A stretch of 51,894 nucleotides of DNA from Affinirhizobium straminoryzae (GCF_007004135.1 NZ_VJMG01000037.1:1-51894), one strand, 5' to 3'; shown: positions 1 to 9,278, numbered from the stretch's first letter. Notes: generated from the sequence alone by a model not told the origin. A program made the numbers and translations.

Positions 1-17
1 CCCGGTCAGAGACCGGG
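1..17 (-). terminator. Candidate terminator hairpin downstream of rpsT
   Basis: A perfect 7-bp inverted repeat (CCCGGTC / GACCGGG) with a 3-nt loop sits 31 nt beyond the rpsT stop codon. On the minus strand it would form a GC-rich stem. Whether a T-tract follows cannot be seen because the window starts here. Confidence 0.5.
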
Positions 18-48
18 CTTCAAATGTGACAGTCAATTGTGACGGGTT

Positions 49-315
49 TTAGGCCGAAAGGGCCTTCACGCGCTGCGCGAGGCGAGACACCTTGCGGGAG
101 GCGGTGTTGCGATGCAGAACACCCTTGGTGGCCGCACGCTGGATTTCCGGCTGGGCGGCGCGGAGAGCTTCCGCAGCCTGTGCCACATCACCCGATGCAA
201 TGGCTTCTTCAACCTTACGGATGAAGGTACGAACGCGCGAGCGGCGCGCCTTGTTGATGTCGGTGCGGCGTGCGATCTTGCGGGTCGCCTTTTTCGCCGA
301 AGTTGTATTGGCCAT
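49..315 (-). CDS. rpsT: 30S ribosomal protein S20
   Basis: Small-subunit ribosomal protein that binds 16S rRNA and assists 30S assembly. The 88-residue product begins [18 protein letters not shown], the usual Lys/Arg-rich S20 start, and keeps the S20 C-terminal pattern ([20 protein letters not shown]). I chose the ATG at 313-315 because a GAGAGG ribosome-binding site lies just upstream and because the reading frame further upstream (to 390) is not S20-like. A strong promoter lies at 442-470 and a hairpin follows the gene. In many Rhizobiales rpsT is followed by dnaA, which would lie just left of this window. That neighbour is inferred, not seen. Confidence 0.97.
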   Translation of the reverse strand: MANTTSAKKATRKIARRTDINKARRSRVRTFIRKVEEAIASGDVAQAAEALRAAQPEIQRAATKGVLHRNTASRKVSRLAQRVKALSA

Positions 316-441
316 TTCTGCCTCTCTTCGAATTCGAACAAAAACTCCGCCGTCGCCGCGCCGGGTCCCTTGCGACCTGTCATCCAGCAATTCGGGAGCA
401 ATGGAGGAAGCCGTTCAATGGCTTTCCCAACTGTGGGCGGC

Positions 442-470
442 GATATAGCTGGAATGCGGGGTCCAGTCAA
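442..470 (-). promoter_or_regulatory. Promoter of rpsT (sigma-70 type)
   Basis: On the minus strand TTGACT (465-470) and TATATC (442-447) are separated by exactly 17 nt, upstream of rpsT and beyond the mutM stop. Both boxes are close to consensus. The transcript would carry a leader of roughly 120 nt before the S20 start. Confidence 0.7.
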
Positions 471-525
471 CGCGCATTTTGCACCCTTTTGCCCCGGCCT
501 GACCCGCAAGACGCTGATTTGCGAT

Positions 526-1416
526 TCATTTCTGGCAGGCGCCACAGTGGAAGGTGGAGCGTCCGGCCTGGGTCACCCGCAAAACGGTGCCGCCGCAGCC
601 CGGCCGCGTGCATGGTGCCCCTTCCCGGTCATAGACGGCGAAGGTGTGCTGAAAATAGCCAAGCGAGCCATCTGTCTGGATATGATCGCGCAACGAGGAG
701 CCGCCGGCGAGGATCGCGTCGGCGATCACGGCGCGGATGGCTTCCGTCAGCGCGACAAGCTCCGCCTTCGGCCGGCCGGTCGGGGTGACAAGCGTTCCCG
801 CCTTGCGAAGCGGAGAGAGACCGGCGCGCCACAGCGCCTCGCACACATAGATATTGCCAAGCCCGGCAATCACCGTCTGGTCGAGCAGCAGCGTCTTCAG
901 CGGCTGCACGCGATCGCGAAAGCGCGCGGCGAGATAGCCGGCATCCAGGCTGTTGCCGGTCGGCTCCGGCCCAAGGCCGGCAAAGGCAGGATAGAGATCG
1001 AGTTCTATGCGCGACCACAGGTGCATGAAACCGAAGCGGCGCGGATCGTTGTAGATAACGCTCAACCGCTCGCCCTCACGCTCCAGATGAAAGAGTACGT
1101 GGTCGTGCTTTTCATCCTTCGAGCGCGCGTGGTGGAACTCGCCCGGCGTGTCGGATGCTCCTCCCGCCAGAATGCGGAAGGAGCCGGACATGCCGAGATG
1201 GGAAATCACGCTCATACCGTCATCGAGATCGATCAGCAGGTACTTGGCGCGGCGGCCGAGACCGACAATCCGGCGACCGGAAACGCGTTCGGCAAAATTC
1301 TCCGGAAAGGGAAAACGCAGGTCCGCCCGGCGTGTCTCCAGCCGCACGATGCGGGCCTTCTCCATCGACGGCGCAAGGCCCCGCCGCACCGTTTCCACCT
1401 CTGGCAATTCCGGCAT
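526..1416 (-). CDS. mutM: Formamidopyrimidine-DNA glycosylase
   Basis: Bifunctional base-excision repair enzyme that removes 8-oxoguanine and formamidopyrimidines and cleaves the abasic site by beta/delta elimination. The 296-residue protein starts [14 protein letters not shown], giving the catalytic Pro2 and Glu3. A conserved lysine is seen in RRAKYLLI near residue 58. The H2TH DNA-binding region ([16 protein letters not shown]) is in the middle, and the C-terminus carries the zinc-finger cysteines (CTRPGCGG ... FHCGACQK). Length is typical for the family. The gene is divergent from ubiE, with a candidate promoter at 1455-1482. In some rhizobia an enoyl-CoA hydratase gene separates mutM and rpsT; here they are directly adjacent. 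Confidence 0.97.
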   Translation of the reverse strand: MPELPEVETVRRGLAPSMEKARIVRLETRRADLRFPFPENFAERVSGRRIVGLGRRAKYLLIDLDDGMSVISHLGMSGSFRILAGGASDTPGEFHHARSKDEKHDHVLFHLEREGERLSVIYNDPRRFGFMHLWSRIELDLYPAFAGLGPEPTGNSLDAGYLAARFRDRVQPLKTLLLDQTVIAGLGNIYVCEALWRAGLSPLRKAGTLVTPTGRPKAELVALTEAIRAVIADAILAGGSSLRDHIQTDGSLGYFQHTFAVYDREGAPCTRPGCGGTVLRVTQAGRSTFHCGACQK

Positions 1417-1454
1417 GAGTTCCTAAGTTCCTGTTTCCAACGGCCTGCACAGTC

Positions 1455-1482
1455 TCTATAGACCAGCGCCATAGTGCCGCAA
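1455..1482 (-). promoter_or_regulatory. Candidate promoter of mutM
   Basis: On the minus strand TTGCGG (1477-1482) and TATAGA (1455-1460) are separated by 16 nt, about 40 nt upstream of the mutM start. The -35 box is imperfect, so this is a moderate call. Confidence 0.4.
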
Positions 1483-1561
1483 GCGCGACAAGAGATAGTA
1501 TCGCCTCGGGGCTTTCGCTATGGTCGCGCCGTGCCAGGAACGAAACGAAGGATGATATGCC

Positions 1562-2338
1562 ATGGCTGACAGCCGGACCTCCGCTGAAGGTGGAATGGAA
1601 ACCTCCTACGGCTTTCGCGAGGTGGGCGAAGGCGAAAAGCAGGGCCTCGTCAACGAAGTCTTCCACAAGGTGGCCAAGCGCTACGACATCATGAACGACG
1701 TGATGTCGGCCGGCCTCCACCGGCTGTGGAAGGATGCGATGGTGGCAAGCCTCAACCCGCGCAAGGACCCCTCCTACAAGGTTCTGGACGTGGCCGGCGG
1801 CACCGGCGACATCGCATTCCGCATCGTGGAGGCATCAGGCCGACAGGCACATGCGACCGTGCTCGACATCAACGGCTCGATGCTCGGCGTCGGCGCCGAG
1901 CGCGCCGCCAAGCGCAAGCTTTCCGATAATCTCACCTTCGTGGAGGCCAATGCCGAGGAACTGCCCTTCGAGGCGGGCAGCTTCGATGCCTATACGATCG
2001 CCTTCGGCATCCGCAACGTGCCGCGCATCGATGTGGCGCTGACGGAAGCCTACCGCGTGCTGAAGCGCGGCGGCCGGCTGCTGGTGCTCGAATTTTCCGA
2101 GGTGGAGATGCCGCTTCTCGACCGCATCTATGACGAATGGTCCTTCAAGGCCATTCCGCAGTTCGGCAAGATGATCACCGGCGATGCGGAGCCCTACCAG
2201 TACCTGGTGGAATCGATCCGCAAATTCCCCAATCAGGAGGATTTTGCCAAGATGATCCGCAGCGCTGGTTTTTCCCGTGTCAGCTATACGAATTACACCG
2301 GCGGCATCGCGGCGCTGCATTCGGGCTGGAAGCTGTAA
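1562..2338 (+). CDS. ubiE: Demethylmenaquinone/2-octaprenyl-benzoquinol methyltransferase
   Basis: SAM-dependent C-methyltransferase of ubiquinone biosynthesis (and of menaquinone where present). The 258-residue protein has the UbiE/COQ5 signatures: [22 protein letters not shown] near residues 40-58, the SAM-binding loop [13 protein letters not shown], the FGIRNV motif, and EFSEVE in the second half. The start follows an AAGGAT ribosome-binding site. It is divergent from mutM and followed by ubiB after 66 nt, so the two quinone genes are probably cotranscribed. Nothing unusual was seen. Confidence 0.97.
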   Translation: MADSRTSAEGGMETSYGFREVGEGEKQGLVNEVFHKVAKRYDIMNDVMSAGLHRLWKDAMVASLNPRKDPSYKVLDVAGGTGDIAFRIVEASGRQAHATVLDINGSMLGVGAERAAKRKLSDNLTFVEANAEELPFEAGSFDAYTIAFGIRNVPRIDVALTEAYRVLKRGGRLLVLEFSEVEMPLLDRIYDEWSFKAIPQFGKMITGDAEPYQYLVESIRKFPNQEDFAKMIRSAGFSRVSYTNYTGGIAALHSGWKL

Positions 2339-2404
2339 GAGTGCCCGGCACAGGACCAAACGCGGCGTAGCGGGAAAGGCTGACGGCAGGATGAGGTTTT
2401 TCGC

Positions 2405-3979
2405 ATGAGCACGATCGGTGCCTATTTCCGGCTGGCCCGCGTGGGCTGGGTGCTCGTGCGCGAGGGCGTGGTGTCGGCATTGCCGACGCAGGGCCTGCCG
2501 CCCGTGGTCGGCCTCGTCAAATCGCTCGCGCAGATCTTTACCCGCCCGGCCTCGATCCAGGAAAGCCGCAGCGTCCGTCTCACCAATGCGGTGGACCGGC
2601 TCGGCCCCTCCTATGTGAAGATCGGCCAGTTTCTCGCCACCCGGCCGGATGTGGTGGGTGTGGACTGGGCGCTCGATCTCTCCATGCTGCAGGACCGCAT
2701 GGCCTTCTTCCCGACGGAGACGGCCAAGGGCGCCATCGAAGCCTCCCTCGGCCGCTCGATCGAGGACCTTTACACCCGCTTCGACGAACCGCTGGCGGCC
2801 GCCTCCATCGCCCAGGTGCACCCGGCGGCCGTTGCCTCTGCGGAAGGCGAGCGCAAGGTGGCCGTCAAGGTGGTGCGCCCCGGCGTGCGCCAGCGCTTCG
2901 CCCACGACATCGAAAGCATGTACCTGATGTCGCGCATGCAGGAACGCCTGCTGCCGTCCACGCGCCGCCTGAGGCCGGTCGAGGTCACCCGCACGCTGGA
3001 ACAGACCACCAAGCTGGAGATGGACCTGCGGCTGGAAGCGGCGGCACTCTCGGAAATCGGCGAGAACACCAAAGACGATCCGGGATTCCGCGTGCCGAAG
3101 GTGGACTGGGAGCGCACCGGGCGCGACGTCATCACCATGGAGTGGATCGACGGCATCAAGATGTCGAACATCGAGGGCCTGCGCGCCGCCGGCTACGATC
3201 TCGAAAAGCTTGCGGAAACGCTGATCCAGTCCTTCCTGCGCCACACGCTGCGCGACGGCTTCTTCCATGCCGACATGCATCCCGGCAATCTGTTCGTCGA
3301 TCCGGACGGCATCATCGTCGCCGTCGACATGGGCATTGTCGGTCGCCTCGGCAAGAAGGAACGCCGCTTCCTCGCGGAAATCCTCTACGGCTTCATCACC
3401 CGCGACTATCTGCGCGTTGCGGAAGTGCATTTCGAGGCCGGCTATGTGCCGTCCCATCATGACGTGGCAAGCTTTGCCCAGGCGATCCGCGCCATCGGCG
3501 AGCCGATCCACGGGCAGCCGGCCGAAACCATCTCGATGGCGCGCCTGCTGGCGCTGCTCTTCGAGGTGACCGACCTGTTCGAGATGCAGACGCGCCCCGA
3601 ACTCATCCTGCTGCAGAAGACCATGGTGGTGGTGGAAGGCGTGTCGCGCATGCTCGATCCGCGCTTCAACATGTGGCGTGCGGCAGAACCCGTGGTCGGC
3701 GGCTGGATCCGTGACAATCTCGGGCCGAAGCGGATCGCGACCGACCTGCGCGACGGCCTGAAAGCCGCCGTCAAGCTGGCGGAAGCGGCCCCCGAAATTG
3801 CCGCCAAGACCGAAAAATTCCACCAGCAGCTGCTGCACATGACCGAGCACGGCATCCGTTTCGACAGTGAGACGGCCGAGGCGATCGGCAAGGCGGAGGC
3901 CAAGCATAGCCGCGGAGGTCGCGCCGCACTCTGGGTGATTGCCGCAACCTTGGCCTACATCGCCTTCCAGCTCAGCTGA
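2405..3979 (+). CDS. ubiB: Ubiquinone biosynthesis ABC1/ADCK kinase-like protein
   Basis: Atypical kinase-like ATPase required for ubiquinone biosynthesis, where it is thought to help membrane lipid precursors reach the Ubi complex. The 524-residue product shows the UbiB hallmarks in order: the KxGQ motif (YVKIGQFLATR, about residue 62), the Ala-rich nucleotide loop (AAASIAQVHPA), the EWIDG motif, and the catalytic segment HADMHPGNLFVD. A hydrophobic C-terminal segment (ALWVIAATLAYIAFQL) is the usual membrane anchor. It follows ubiE in the same direction. Length is normal for the family. Confidence 0.96.
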   Translation: MSTIGAYFRLARVGWVLVREGVVSALPTQGLPPVVGLVKSLAQIFTRPASIQESRSVRLTNAVDRLGPSYVKIGQFLATRPDVVGVDWALDLSMLQDRMAFFPTETAKGAIEASLGRSIEDLYTRFDEPLAAASIAQVHPAAVASAEGERKVAVKVVRPGVRQRFAHDIESMYLMSRMQERLLPSTRRLRPVEVTRTLEQTTKLEMDLRLEAAALSEIGENTKDDPGFRVPKVDWERTGRDVITMEWIDGIKMSNIEGLRAAGYDLEKLAETLIQSFLRHTLRDGFFHADMHPGNLFVDPDGIIVAVDMGIVGRLGKKERRFLAEILYGFITRDYLRVAEVHFEAGYVPSHHDVASFAQAIRAIGEPIHGQPAETISMARLLALLFEVTDLFEMQTRPELILLQKTMVVVEGVSRMLDPRFNMWRAAEPVVGGWIRDNLGPKRIATDLRDGLKAAVKLAEAAPEIAAKTEKFHQQLLHMTEHGIRFDSETAEAIGKAEAKHSRGGRAALWVIAATLAYIAFQLS

Positions 3980-4095
3980 GCCGATTGCATGCGGCGCATC
4001 AGGTGCTTAGGCTCCGGGACAGGATTGCGGATGACGGGTTTCTGACGGGCGTCGCCCCCTCATCCACACTCCGGGAAGAACACAGGGAGAGGCCC

Positions 4096-5316
4096 ATGGA
4101 GCTTCAGGGCAAGCGCATTCTGCTGATCATTTCGGGGGGCATCGCCGCCTACAAGAGCCTGGATCTCATCCGCCGCCTGCGCGAGCGGGGAGCGACCGTC
4201 AGGCCGGTGATGAGCCGCGCGGCGCAGGAATTCGTCACGCCCCTTGCGGTCGGCGCGCTGTCGGCAAGCCATGTCTATACCGATCTCTTCTCCCGCGAGG
4301 ATGAACAGGATGTCGGCCATATCCGGCTGGCCCGCGACTGCGACCTCATCGTCGTTGCCCCCGCCACGGCCGACCTGATGGCAAAGATGGCGCATGGACT
4401 GGCGGACGACCTGCCGAGCGCGGTGCTGCTCGCCACCGACCGTCCGGTGCTGGTTGCCCCCGCCATGAACCCGGTGATGTGGAACGCAGCCCCAACGCGC
4501 CGCAACGTGGAGACGCTGAAGACGGACGGCATCCACCTGATCGGGCCGATGAAGGGTGAAATGGCCGAAAGCGGCGAAGCCGGCACCGGCCGGATGGCCG
4601 AGCCGCTGGAGATCGTTGCGACCGTCGTCGCGCTCCTGTCCCCGCAGCACAAGCCGCTTGCGGGCAAGCGCGCCATCGTCACCTCCGGCCCGACCCACGA
4701 GCCGATCGATCCGGTGCGCTACATCGCCAACCGCTCCTCCGGCAAGCAGGGCCATGCGATTGCCGCAGCGCTGGCAAGGCTCGGCGCCGAGGTAACGCTC
4801 GTCTCCGGTCCCGTCACGATTGCCGATCCGCGCGGGGTAACGGTGCGCCACGTGGAAACCGCCGAAGAAATGCGGGCCGCCGTGCTCTCCTGCCTGCCGG
4901 CCGATATTGCCGTGATGGTGGCTGCCGTGGCCGACTGGCGCGTCGTCGGCACGGCCGGCCAGAAAATCAAGAAGCAGCCCGGCGAACCGCCGGCGCCGCT
5001 GGTCCTGACCGAAAACCCCGACATCCTGAAGACCATCGGCCATCATGAACAGCGTCCGACGCTTGTGATCGGCTTTGCGGCCGAGACGGAGAATGTCGAG
5101 GCGAACGGCCGCAAGAAGCTTGCGGCCAAGGGCGCCGACCTGATCGTCGCCAATGACGTTTCGCCGGACACCGGCATCATGGGCGGCGACCGCAACCGGG
5201 TCCGGCTGATCTCCCACGGCGGCATCGAGGACTGGCCGGAGCTTGGCAAGGATGCGGTGGCAGAGCGTCTGGCCGCGCTGATTGCCGAGCGCCTGAACCA
5301 GGGCAAGAGCGACTGA
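4096..5316 (+). CDS. coaBC: Bifunctional phosphopantothenoylcysteine decarboxylase/synthetase
   Basis: Coenzyme A synthesis enzyme that couples cysteine to 4'-phosphopantothenate (CoaB half) and decarboxylates the product (CoaC half, FMN). Of 406 residues, CoaC occupies about 1-185 with catalytic His75 (DVGHIRL) and Asn125 (APAMNPVMW). CoaB follows, with TSGPTHEPIDPVRYIANRSS and KIKK. The ATG at 4096 was chosen because GGGAGAGG lies just upstream; earlier in-frame starts give non-family sequence. The position matching E. coli Cys158 (ACGxxGxGRM) is Ser159 here (ESGEAGTGRM), noted as a finding. The gene converges on the chromate transporter with only 3 nt between stop codons. Confidence 0.96.
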   Translation: MELQGKRILLIISGGIAAYKSLDLIRRLRERGATVRPVMSRAAQEFVTPLAVGALSASHVYTDLFSREDEQDVGHIRLARDCDLIVVAPATADLMAKMAHGLADDLPSAVLLATDRPVLVAPAMNPVMWNAAPTRRNVETLKTDGIHLIGPMKGEMAESGEAGTGRMAEPLEIVATVVALLSPQHKPLAGKRAIVTSGPTHEPIDPVRYIANRSSGKQGHAIAAALARLGAEVTLVSGPVTIADPRGVTVRHVETAEEMRAAVLSCLPADIAVMVAAVADWRVVGTAGQKIKKQPGEPPAPLVLTENPDILKTIGHHEQRPTLVIGFAAETENVEANGRKKLAAKGADLIVANDVSPDTGIMGGDRNRVRLISHGGIEDWPELGKDAVAERLAALIAERLNQGKSD

Positions 5317-5319
5317 AGC

Positions 5320-5847
5320 CTAGAAAAAGCTGATGGCGAGTCCGCCAACCGCCCCGAGCGCCAGCACGGCCACCGGATGCGCGCGGGTGAAGACGGAAAG
5401 GGCCGCCGTCACGCCGGTCAGGCCCGCCAACCACCAGCTGGTGGCGGAGGCAGCGGTGATCACCACGGCGCTCGATGCCACAAGCCCCGCCGTCACCGGC
5501 AGCAGGCCGGCCTGCACCACCGCGCGCCAGGGGCGGTCACGAAACCGTTCCCAGGCGGAAACGGCCATGCAGGTGATCAGCGAGGAGGGCAGGAACTTGG
5601 CCAGCGAACTGACGAGCAGGCCCGGTAGCCCCGCCACGTGCCAGCCGATCAGCGGCACGATCATCATGTTCGGGCCGGGCGCAGCCTGCGCCAGCGCAAA
5701 CAGCGCGCTGAATTCCGCCGGCGTCACCCAGTGCTGCACCTCCACCACCCGCCGCTGGATTTCCGGCAGCACCGCATAACCGCCGCCGAAGGCCATCAGC
5801 GACAATTCGGTGAAGATCAGCGCCAGTGCGATCAGCGTTGCGGTCAT
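5320..5847 (-). CDS. chrA: Chromate transporter, C-terminal-type subunit
   Basis: Second half of a split ChrA-family membrane transporter, which in characterised relatives exports chromate. The 175 residues start MTATLIALALIFTELSLMAF and contain the family signatures FGGGYAVLPE and AQAAPGPNMM plus several hydrophobic segments. The ATG at 5845-5847 overlaps the stop of the upstream half-gene by four bases (ATGA), so the pair is translationally coupled. The reading frame extending upstream to 6267 is a shadow of the partner gene. Chromate as substrate is inferred from the family; sulfate-like anions are possible. Confidence 0.88.
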   Translation of the reverse strand: MTATLIALALIFTELSLMAFGGGYAVLPEIQRRVVEVQHWVTPAEFSALFALAQAAPGPNMMIVPLIGWHVAGLPGLLVSSLAKFLPSSLITCMAVSAWERFRDRPWRAVVQAGLLPVTAGLVASSAVVITAASATSWWLAGLTGVTAALSVFTRAHPVAVLALGAVGGLAISFF

Positions 5848-6410
5848 TGGCCGAACCTCCAGGCAAGCAGGATCGAGACCGGCGCCAGCACCAGCATGGC
5901 CACGATCAGCGGTACGCGCAGCATGGCCACGGCAAAAAACAGCATCAGCACCACCAGAAGCGCCACCGGACGCTTCAGGAGAGGTTTCAGCATCTTCCAG
6001 GCCATGCCGATCAGAAGGCCCGCAGAGGCCGCCGCAAGCCCGGCAAACAGGTGCTGCACATGCGCATCGGTGCTGTAGCGGTCGTAGAGCACGCCGAGCA
6101 CGATGACGAAAGCCGTCGGCACCGCCGTCAGGCCGAGAATGCCGGCCAGGGCCCCGCGCCAGCCGCGAAACTTCATACCGACGGCCACGCTCATGTTGAT
6201 CACATTGCCGCCCGGCAGGAACTGACAGAGGCCCAGCAGATCTGCGAATTCCTGCGGGCTCAGCCAAGCCTTGTCATCCACCAGCATGCGGCGCGCCAGC
6301 GGCAGCACACCGCCAAAGCCAATGAGACCGATACCGAGAAAGCCGGTGAACAGCTGGCGCGTGGTGGGAGCAGAGACACCGCCCTGCCCCGCTTCTGCAA
6401 TGGTGGTCAT
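5844..6410 (-). CDS. chrA: Chromate transporter, N-terminal-type subunit
   Basis: First half of the split ChrA pair, 188 residues. It contains GLIGFGGVLPLARRM and CQFLPGGNVINMSVAVG, which align with the ChrA motifs FGG..P and Q..PGP, followed by hydrophobic helices (LLVVLMLFFAVAML). The start at 6408-6410 has a GAAGGAA ribosome-binding site. Short-chain ChrA proteins act as pairs of homologous halves, and the four-base overlap here fits that. A LysR gene is divergent across a 94-bp intergenic region and is the obvious candidate regulator. Confidence 0.88.
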   Translation of the reverse strand: MTTIAEAGQGGVSAPTTRQLFTGFLGIGLIGFGGVLPLARRMLVDDKAWLSPQEFADLLGLCQFLPGGNVINMSVAVGMKFRGWRGALAGILGLTAVPTAFVIVLGVLYDRYSTDAHVQHLFAGLAAASAGLLIGMAWKMLKPLLKRPVALLVVLMLFFAVAMLRVPLIVAMLVLAPVSILLAWRFGQ

Positions 6411-6504
6411 GGTCGAGATTCCTTCAGAAGATGGATTGACGCAGTAGCGCTGCCGGCACCATAAGTCCAATATATCGTTTCAGTCTTTTCCATACGCAAA
6501 GGAT

Positions 6505-7449
6505 ATGGCAATGATCGAGATGCGCCATCTGCGCTATGCCGTCGCCATTGCCGACGAGGGCCACATGACGCGCGCCGCCGAACGGCTCGGTATTCAGCAG
6601 CCGCCGCTCAGCCAGCAGATCCGCGCGCTGGAAACCATGCTGGGCACGCCGCTCTTTCATCGGCTGCCGCGCGGCGTGGTGCCGACCGATGCCGGCGCCG
6701 TGTTCATCGCACGGGCCCGCCAGATCCTCGCCGACCTGCAGACGGCCGTTGCCGAGACGCACCGCGCCGCACGCGGCGAAACCGGCACGCTGTCCATCGG
6801 GTTTACCAGTTCGGCCGCCTTTCATCCGCTGGTCTCGTCTGCCGTACGCGCGCTGCGCCTCTCCTGGCCGGACCTGTCGCTGCGGCTGGAAGAAGGCGCG
6901 ACCGACGAACTGACCGCGGATCTTCTGGCCGGTCGGCTCGATGTCGCCTTCCTGCGCGGCACGACGCTGGAGGCCGCGACCCTTTCCATCGCGCCGGTAC
7001 ACCGGGAAGACATGCTGCTGGCGCTGCCGGACGACCATCCGCTGGCGCACCCGCCGGGCATCGATCCGCCGGAACCGGTCGATCTCGCGGATCTTTCGGC
7101 CGAAACCTTCATTCTCTACCGGCGGCAGAGCGGCCAGGGTCTCTACGACCGCATCATCGCCGCCTGCCAGCGGGCGGGCTTCAGCCCCAGGGTGGCGCAG
7201 GAGGCGCCGAAACTCGCCTCGACGCTCAGCCTTGTCGCCGCCGGGCTCGGCCTGTCGATCATTCCGGAATCCATGGCTCGCCTGGAAACCTCGGGGATCG
7301 CCTATCGCCGCTTTTCCGCAAGCGCCGGCCTCGTCGCGCCTCTCTATCTCGCATGGCGCAGGGAGCCTGCCCGCGCCGCGCTCGATCATCTCGTGCGGGA
7401 GGTGAAGGCCCGTGCCGTCGTTGACGGCCATCCCCTCCCCCCGGACTGA
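6505..7449 (+). CDS. LysR-family transcriptional regulator next to chrA pair
   Basis: DNA-binding regulator of about 312-314 residues. The N-terminal winged helix-turn-helix is clear (MRHLRYAVAIADEGHMTRAA then IQQPPLSQQIRALE), and the rest is a substrate-binding-like effector domain. Two starts are possible: ATG 6505, or ATG 6511, which is better spaced from the AAAGGA at about 6497. It is divergent from the ChrA pair, the typical arrangement in which a LysR protein controls its divergent neighbour. The effector cannot be told from sequence. It converges on the amidotransferase gene with 7 nt between stops. Confidence 0.93.
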   Translation: MAMIEMRHLRYAVAIADEGHMTRAAERLGIQQPPLSQQIRALETMLGTPLFHRLPRGVVPTDAGAVFIARARQILADLQTAVAETHRAARGETGTLSIGFTSSAAFHPLVSSAVRALRLSWPDLSLRLEEGATDELTADLLAGRLDVAFLRGTTLEAATLSIAPVHREDMLLALPDDHPLAHPPGIDPPEPVDLADLSAETFILYRRQSGQGLYDRIIAACQRAGFSPRVAQEAPKLASTLSLVAAGLGLSIIPESMARLETSGIAYRRFSASAGLVAPLYLAWRREPARAALDHLVREVKARAVVDGHPLPPD

Positions 7450-7456
7450 TGGTGGA

Positions 7457-8245
7457 TCAGGCAGCCTCAGCCAGCGCCACCGGCGCAAATGGCGCGATCG
7501 TCATGCCGGCATCGCTCACCATCACCGCGCTGCCGTCCGGAATTTCCATCCAGGCATCCACATCGTCGTTCAGCGGTTCGGAGACGAGGCAATAGCCGCC
7601 ACCCATGGGTGCCGCATACAGCGTCGGCGGACGATGATCGGTCGCATAACGGATGGCATAGAGCGCGTTCCCGTCGGAAAAGGCAGCGGTGAAGCGCACC
7701 AGCGTGCTCACCTCATGCTCGGCCGCCAGTTGCTCGATCGTGCCGATGGCCCGCGACACCGCGCCGAGCGGGTCGCCTGCCATGCCGAATTCCTGGGCGA
7801 GCAGGAACAGCATCTCGGAATCGGTGGTGCCGGTGCGGGCGTGGAACAGATCGTCCGACAGATGCCCTTCCATGCGCCGGCGAATGCGGTCGAAGCCGGC
7901 GATCTGGCCGTTGTGCATGAAGGACCAGCGGCCATGCACGAAGGGATGGCAATTGTCGCGGCGCGTGCCGCCATTGGTGGCGGCGCGCACATGGGCGAGA
8001 AACAGCGGCGAGCGGATCTGGTGGGCAAGGCTGCGCAGATTGCAGTCGGACCAGGCCGGCAGGATATCGCGATAGCGCCCGGGTTCGGGATGATCGCCGT
8101 ACCAGGCGATGCCGAAGCCATCGCCATTGGTGGCCGTCTTGGCGCGGCTGGCGCAGTGGCTCTGCTCGATGAGCGAGTGGGCGGGCGAGGAGACGAGTTC
8201 CTCGAGATAAAGCGGATTGCCGCGATAGGCGGCCCAGCGACACAT
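7457..8245 (-). CDS. Class II glutamine amidotransferase (YafJ/EgtC-like)
   Basis: Ntn-hydrolase-fold glutamine amidotransferase domain of 262 residues with no fused synthase domain. The start at 8243-8245 gives MCRWAAYRG, exposing Cys2 as the N-terminal nucleophile expected of class II enzymes. Earlier in-frame starts would bury it. Further motifs are NGDGFGIAWYG, AHVRAATNGG and CHPFVHGRWSFMHNGQI, all typical of the family. Stand-alone proteins of this type include EgtC (gamma-glutamyl hydrolase in ergothioneine synthesis) and YafJ. No egtB/egtD is visible nearby, so the substrate is unassigned. Confidence 0.92.
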   Translation of the reverse strand: MCRWAAYRGNPLYLEELVSSPAHSLIEQSHCASRAKTATNGDGFGIAWYGDHPEPGRYRDILPAWSDCNLRSLAHQIRSPLFLAHVRAATNGGTRRDNCHPFVHGRWSFMHNGQIAGFDRIRRRMEGHLSDDLFHARTGTTDSEMLFLLAQEFGMAGDPLGAVSRAIGTIEQLAAEHEVSTLVRFTAAFSDGNALYAIRYATDHRPPTLYAAPMGGGYCLVSEPLNDDVDAWMEIPDGSAVMVSDAGMTIAPFAPVALAEAA

Positions 8246-8448
8246 GGTTTCCAGCTCCAAATCGCGCCGCGCGATGCGGCGAATACCTTGAAAAGGATCG
8301 ACCCAAAATCTTAAGCGAGGGTTAGCAGGCAAACGCCTGCGATGAAGGGCGATCCGGCAGCAAGATGTCGATTTCGTGACAGATTCCGCAACCCGGTTCC
8401 CAAACCTTTGCCCTTGCCATCCCGAGCGGCCGGCCTAGATCGCACCTC

Positions 8449-9246
8449 ATGCGACCAACCGATGCATTCCGCAAAGCCGAAGCCAGACCGTTGCAACCGC
8501 AGGGACAGATGCTGGATATTCTCCGCACCGAACCGCAGGCACATGCGCTGTTTCTCGATATCGACGGCACGCTGATCGATCTGGCCGCACGGCCGGAGGC
8601 AATCGTCGTGCCGCCGGATCTTGCCGGCCATCTCGACACCCTTTCCGGCCGGCTGGGTGGCGCCCTGGCGCTCGTCACCGGCCGGGCGCTGCCCTTTGCC
8701 GACCGGCTGTTTGCCCCGCTCACGCTACCGATTGCCGGCCTGCACGGCGCCGAACGCAGACGCGCCGATGGTGTTGTCGACCGCGTGGAGCCCGACCCTG
8801 CCTTCCTTGCGCTGAAGCGCTCGCTGGAGCGGCTGACGGCGGACTGGCCGGGCGTGCTGATCGAAGATAAGGGGGCAGCCGTTGCCGCGCATTACCGGCA
8901 GGCGCCGGAGAGGCAGGCAGACCTCGAGGCCCTCATGCGCCAGGCGCTGTCGGAGGCCGGGCCGGCTTATGCCCTGCAGCGCGGCAAGATGGTGATCGAA
9001 ATCCGCCCTGCCCGCGCCAGCAAGGGCGCGGCGCTACGCGCCTTTCTTGCCGAACCGCCCTTTGCCGGACGCAGACCGATCGCCATCGGCGATGATCTCA
9101 CCGACGAAGCCATGTTCAAGGTCGCCAATCAGCTCGGCGGCCTGTCGATCCGCATCGGCGAGCCCGGCGAAGACACCGCCGCCCACACCACACTTGCCTC
9201 CGCCGCCGTCTTGCGTGCGATCCTGAAGGATCTCGCCACGCGCTGA
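8449..9246 (+). CDS. otsB: Trehalose-6-phosphate phosphatase
   Basis: HAD-superfamily phosphatase that converts trehalose-6-phosphate to trehalose. The 265-residue reading has HAD motif I LFLDIDGTLID (nucleophile Asp37, Asp39), a motif II Thr in LVTGR, and the late acidic motif IGDDLTDEAMF. An internal ATG at 8509 follows AGGGACAG and may be the true start (245 residues, still ahead of the catalytic loop); no clear ribosome-binding site precedes 8449. otsA starts 32 nt downstream, so the pair forms an otsBA operon for the osmoprotectant trehalose. Confidence 0.94.
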   Translation: MRPTDAFRKAEARPLQPQGQMLDILRTEPQAHALFLDIDGTLIDLAARPEAIVVPPDLAGHLDTLSGRLGGALALVTGRALPFADRLFAPLTLPIAGLHGAERRRADGVVDRVEPDPAFLALKRSLERLTADWPGVLIEDKGAAVAAHYRQAPERQADLEALMRQALSEAGPAYALQRGKMVIEIRPARASKGAALRAFLAEPPFAGRRPIAIGDDLTDEAMFKVANQLGGLSIRIGEPGEDTAAHTTLASAAVLRAILKDLATR

Positions 9247-9278
9247 GCCTGCCGGAGCAGACAGAAGGAGCCCACCGC

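Noticed and set aside
1835..3907. A 690-residue minus-strand open frame opposite ubiE and ubiB
   Set aside because: It is rich in His, Arg and Gly with no family features and lies entirely opposite two well-supported genes, as expected of a GC-rich shadow frame.
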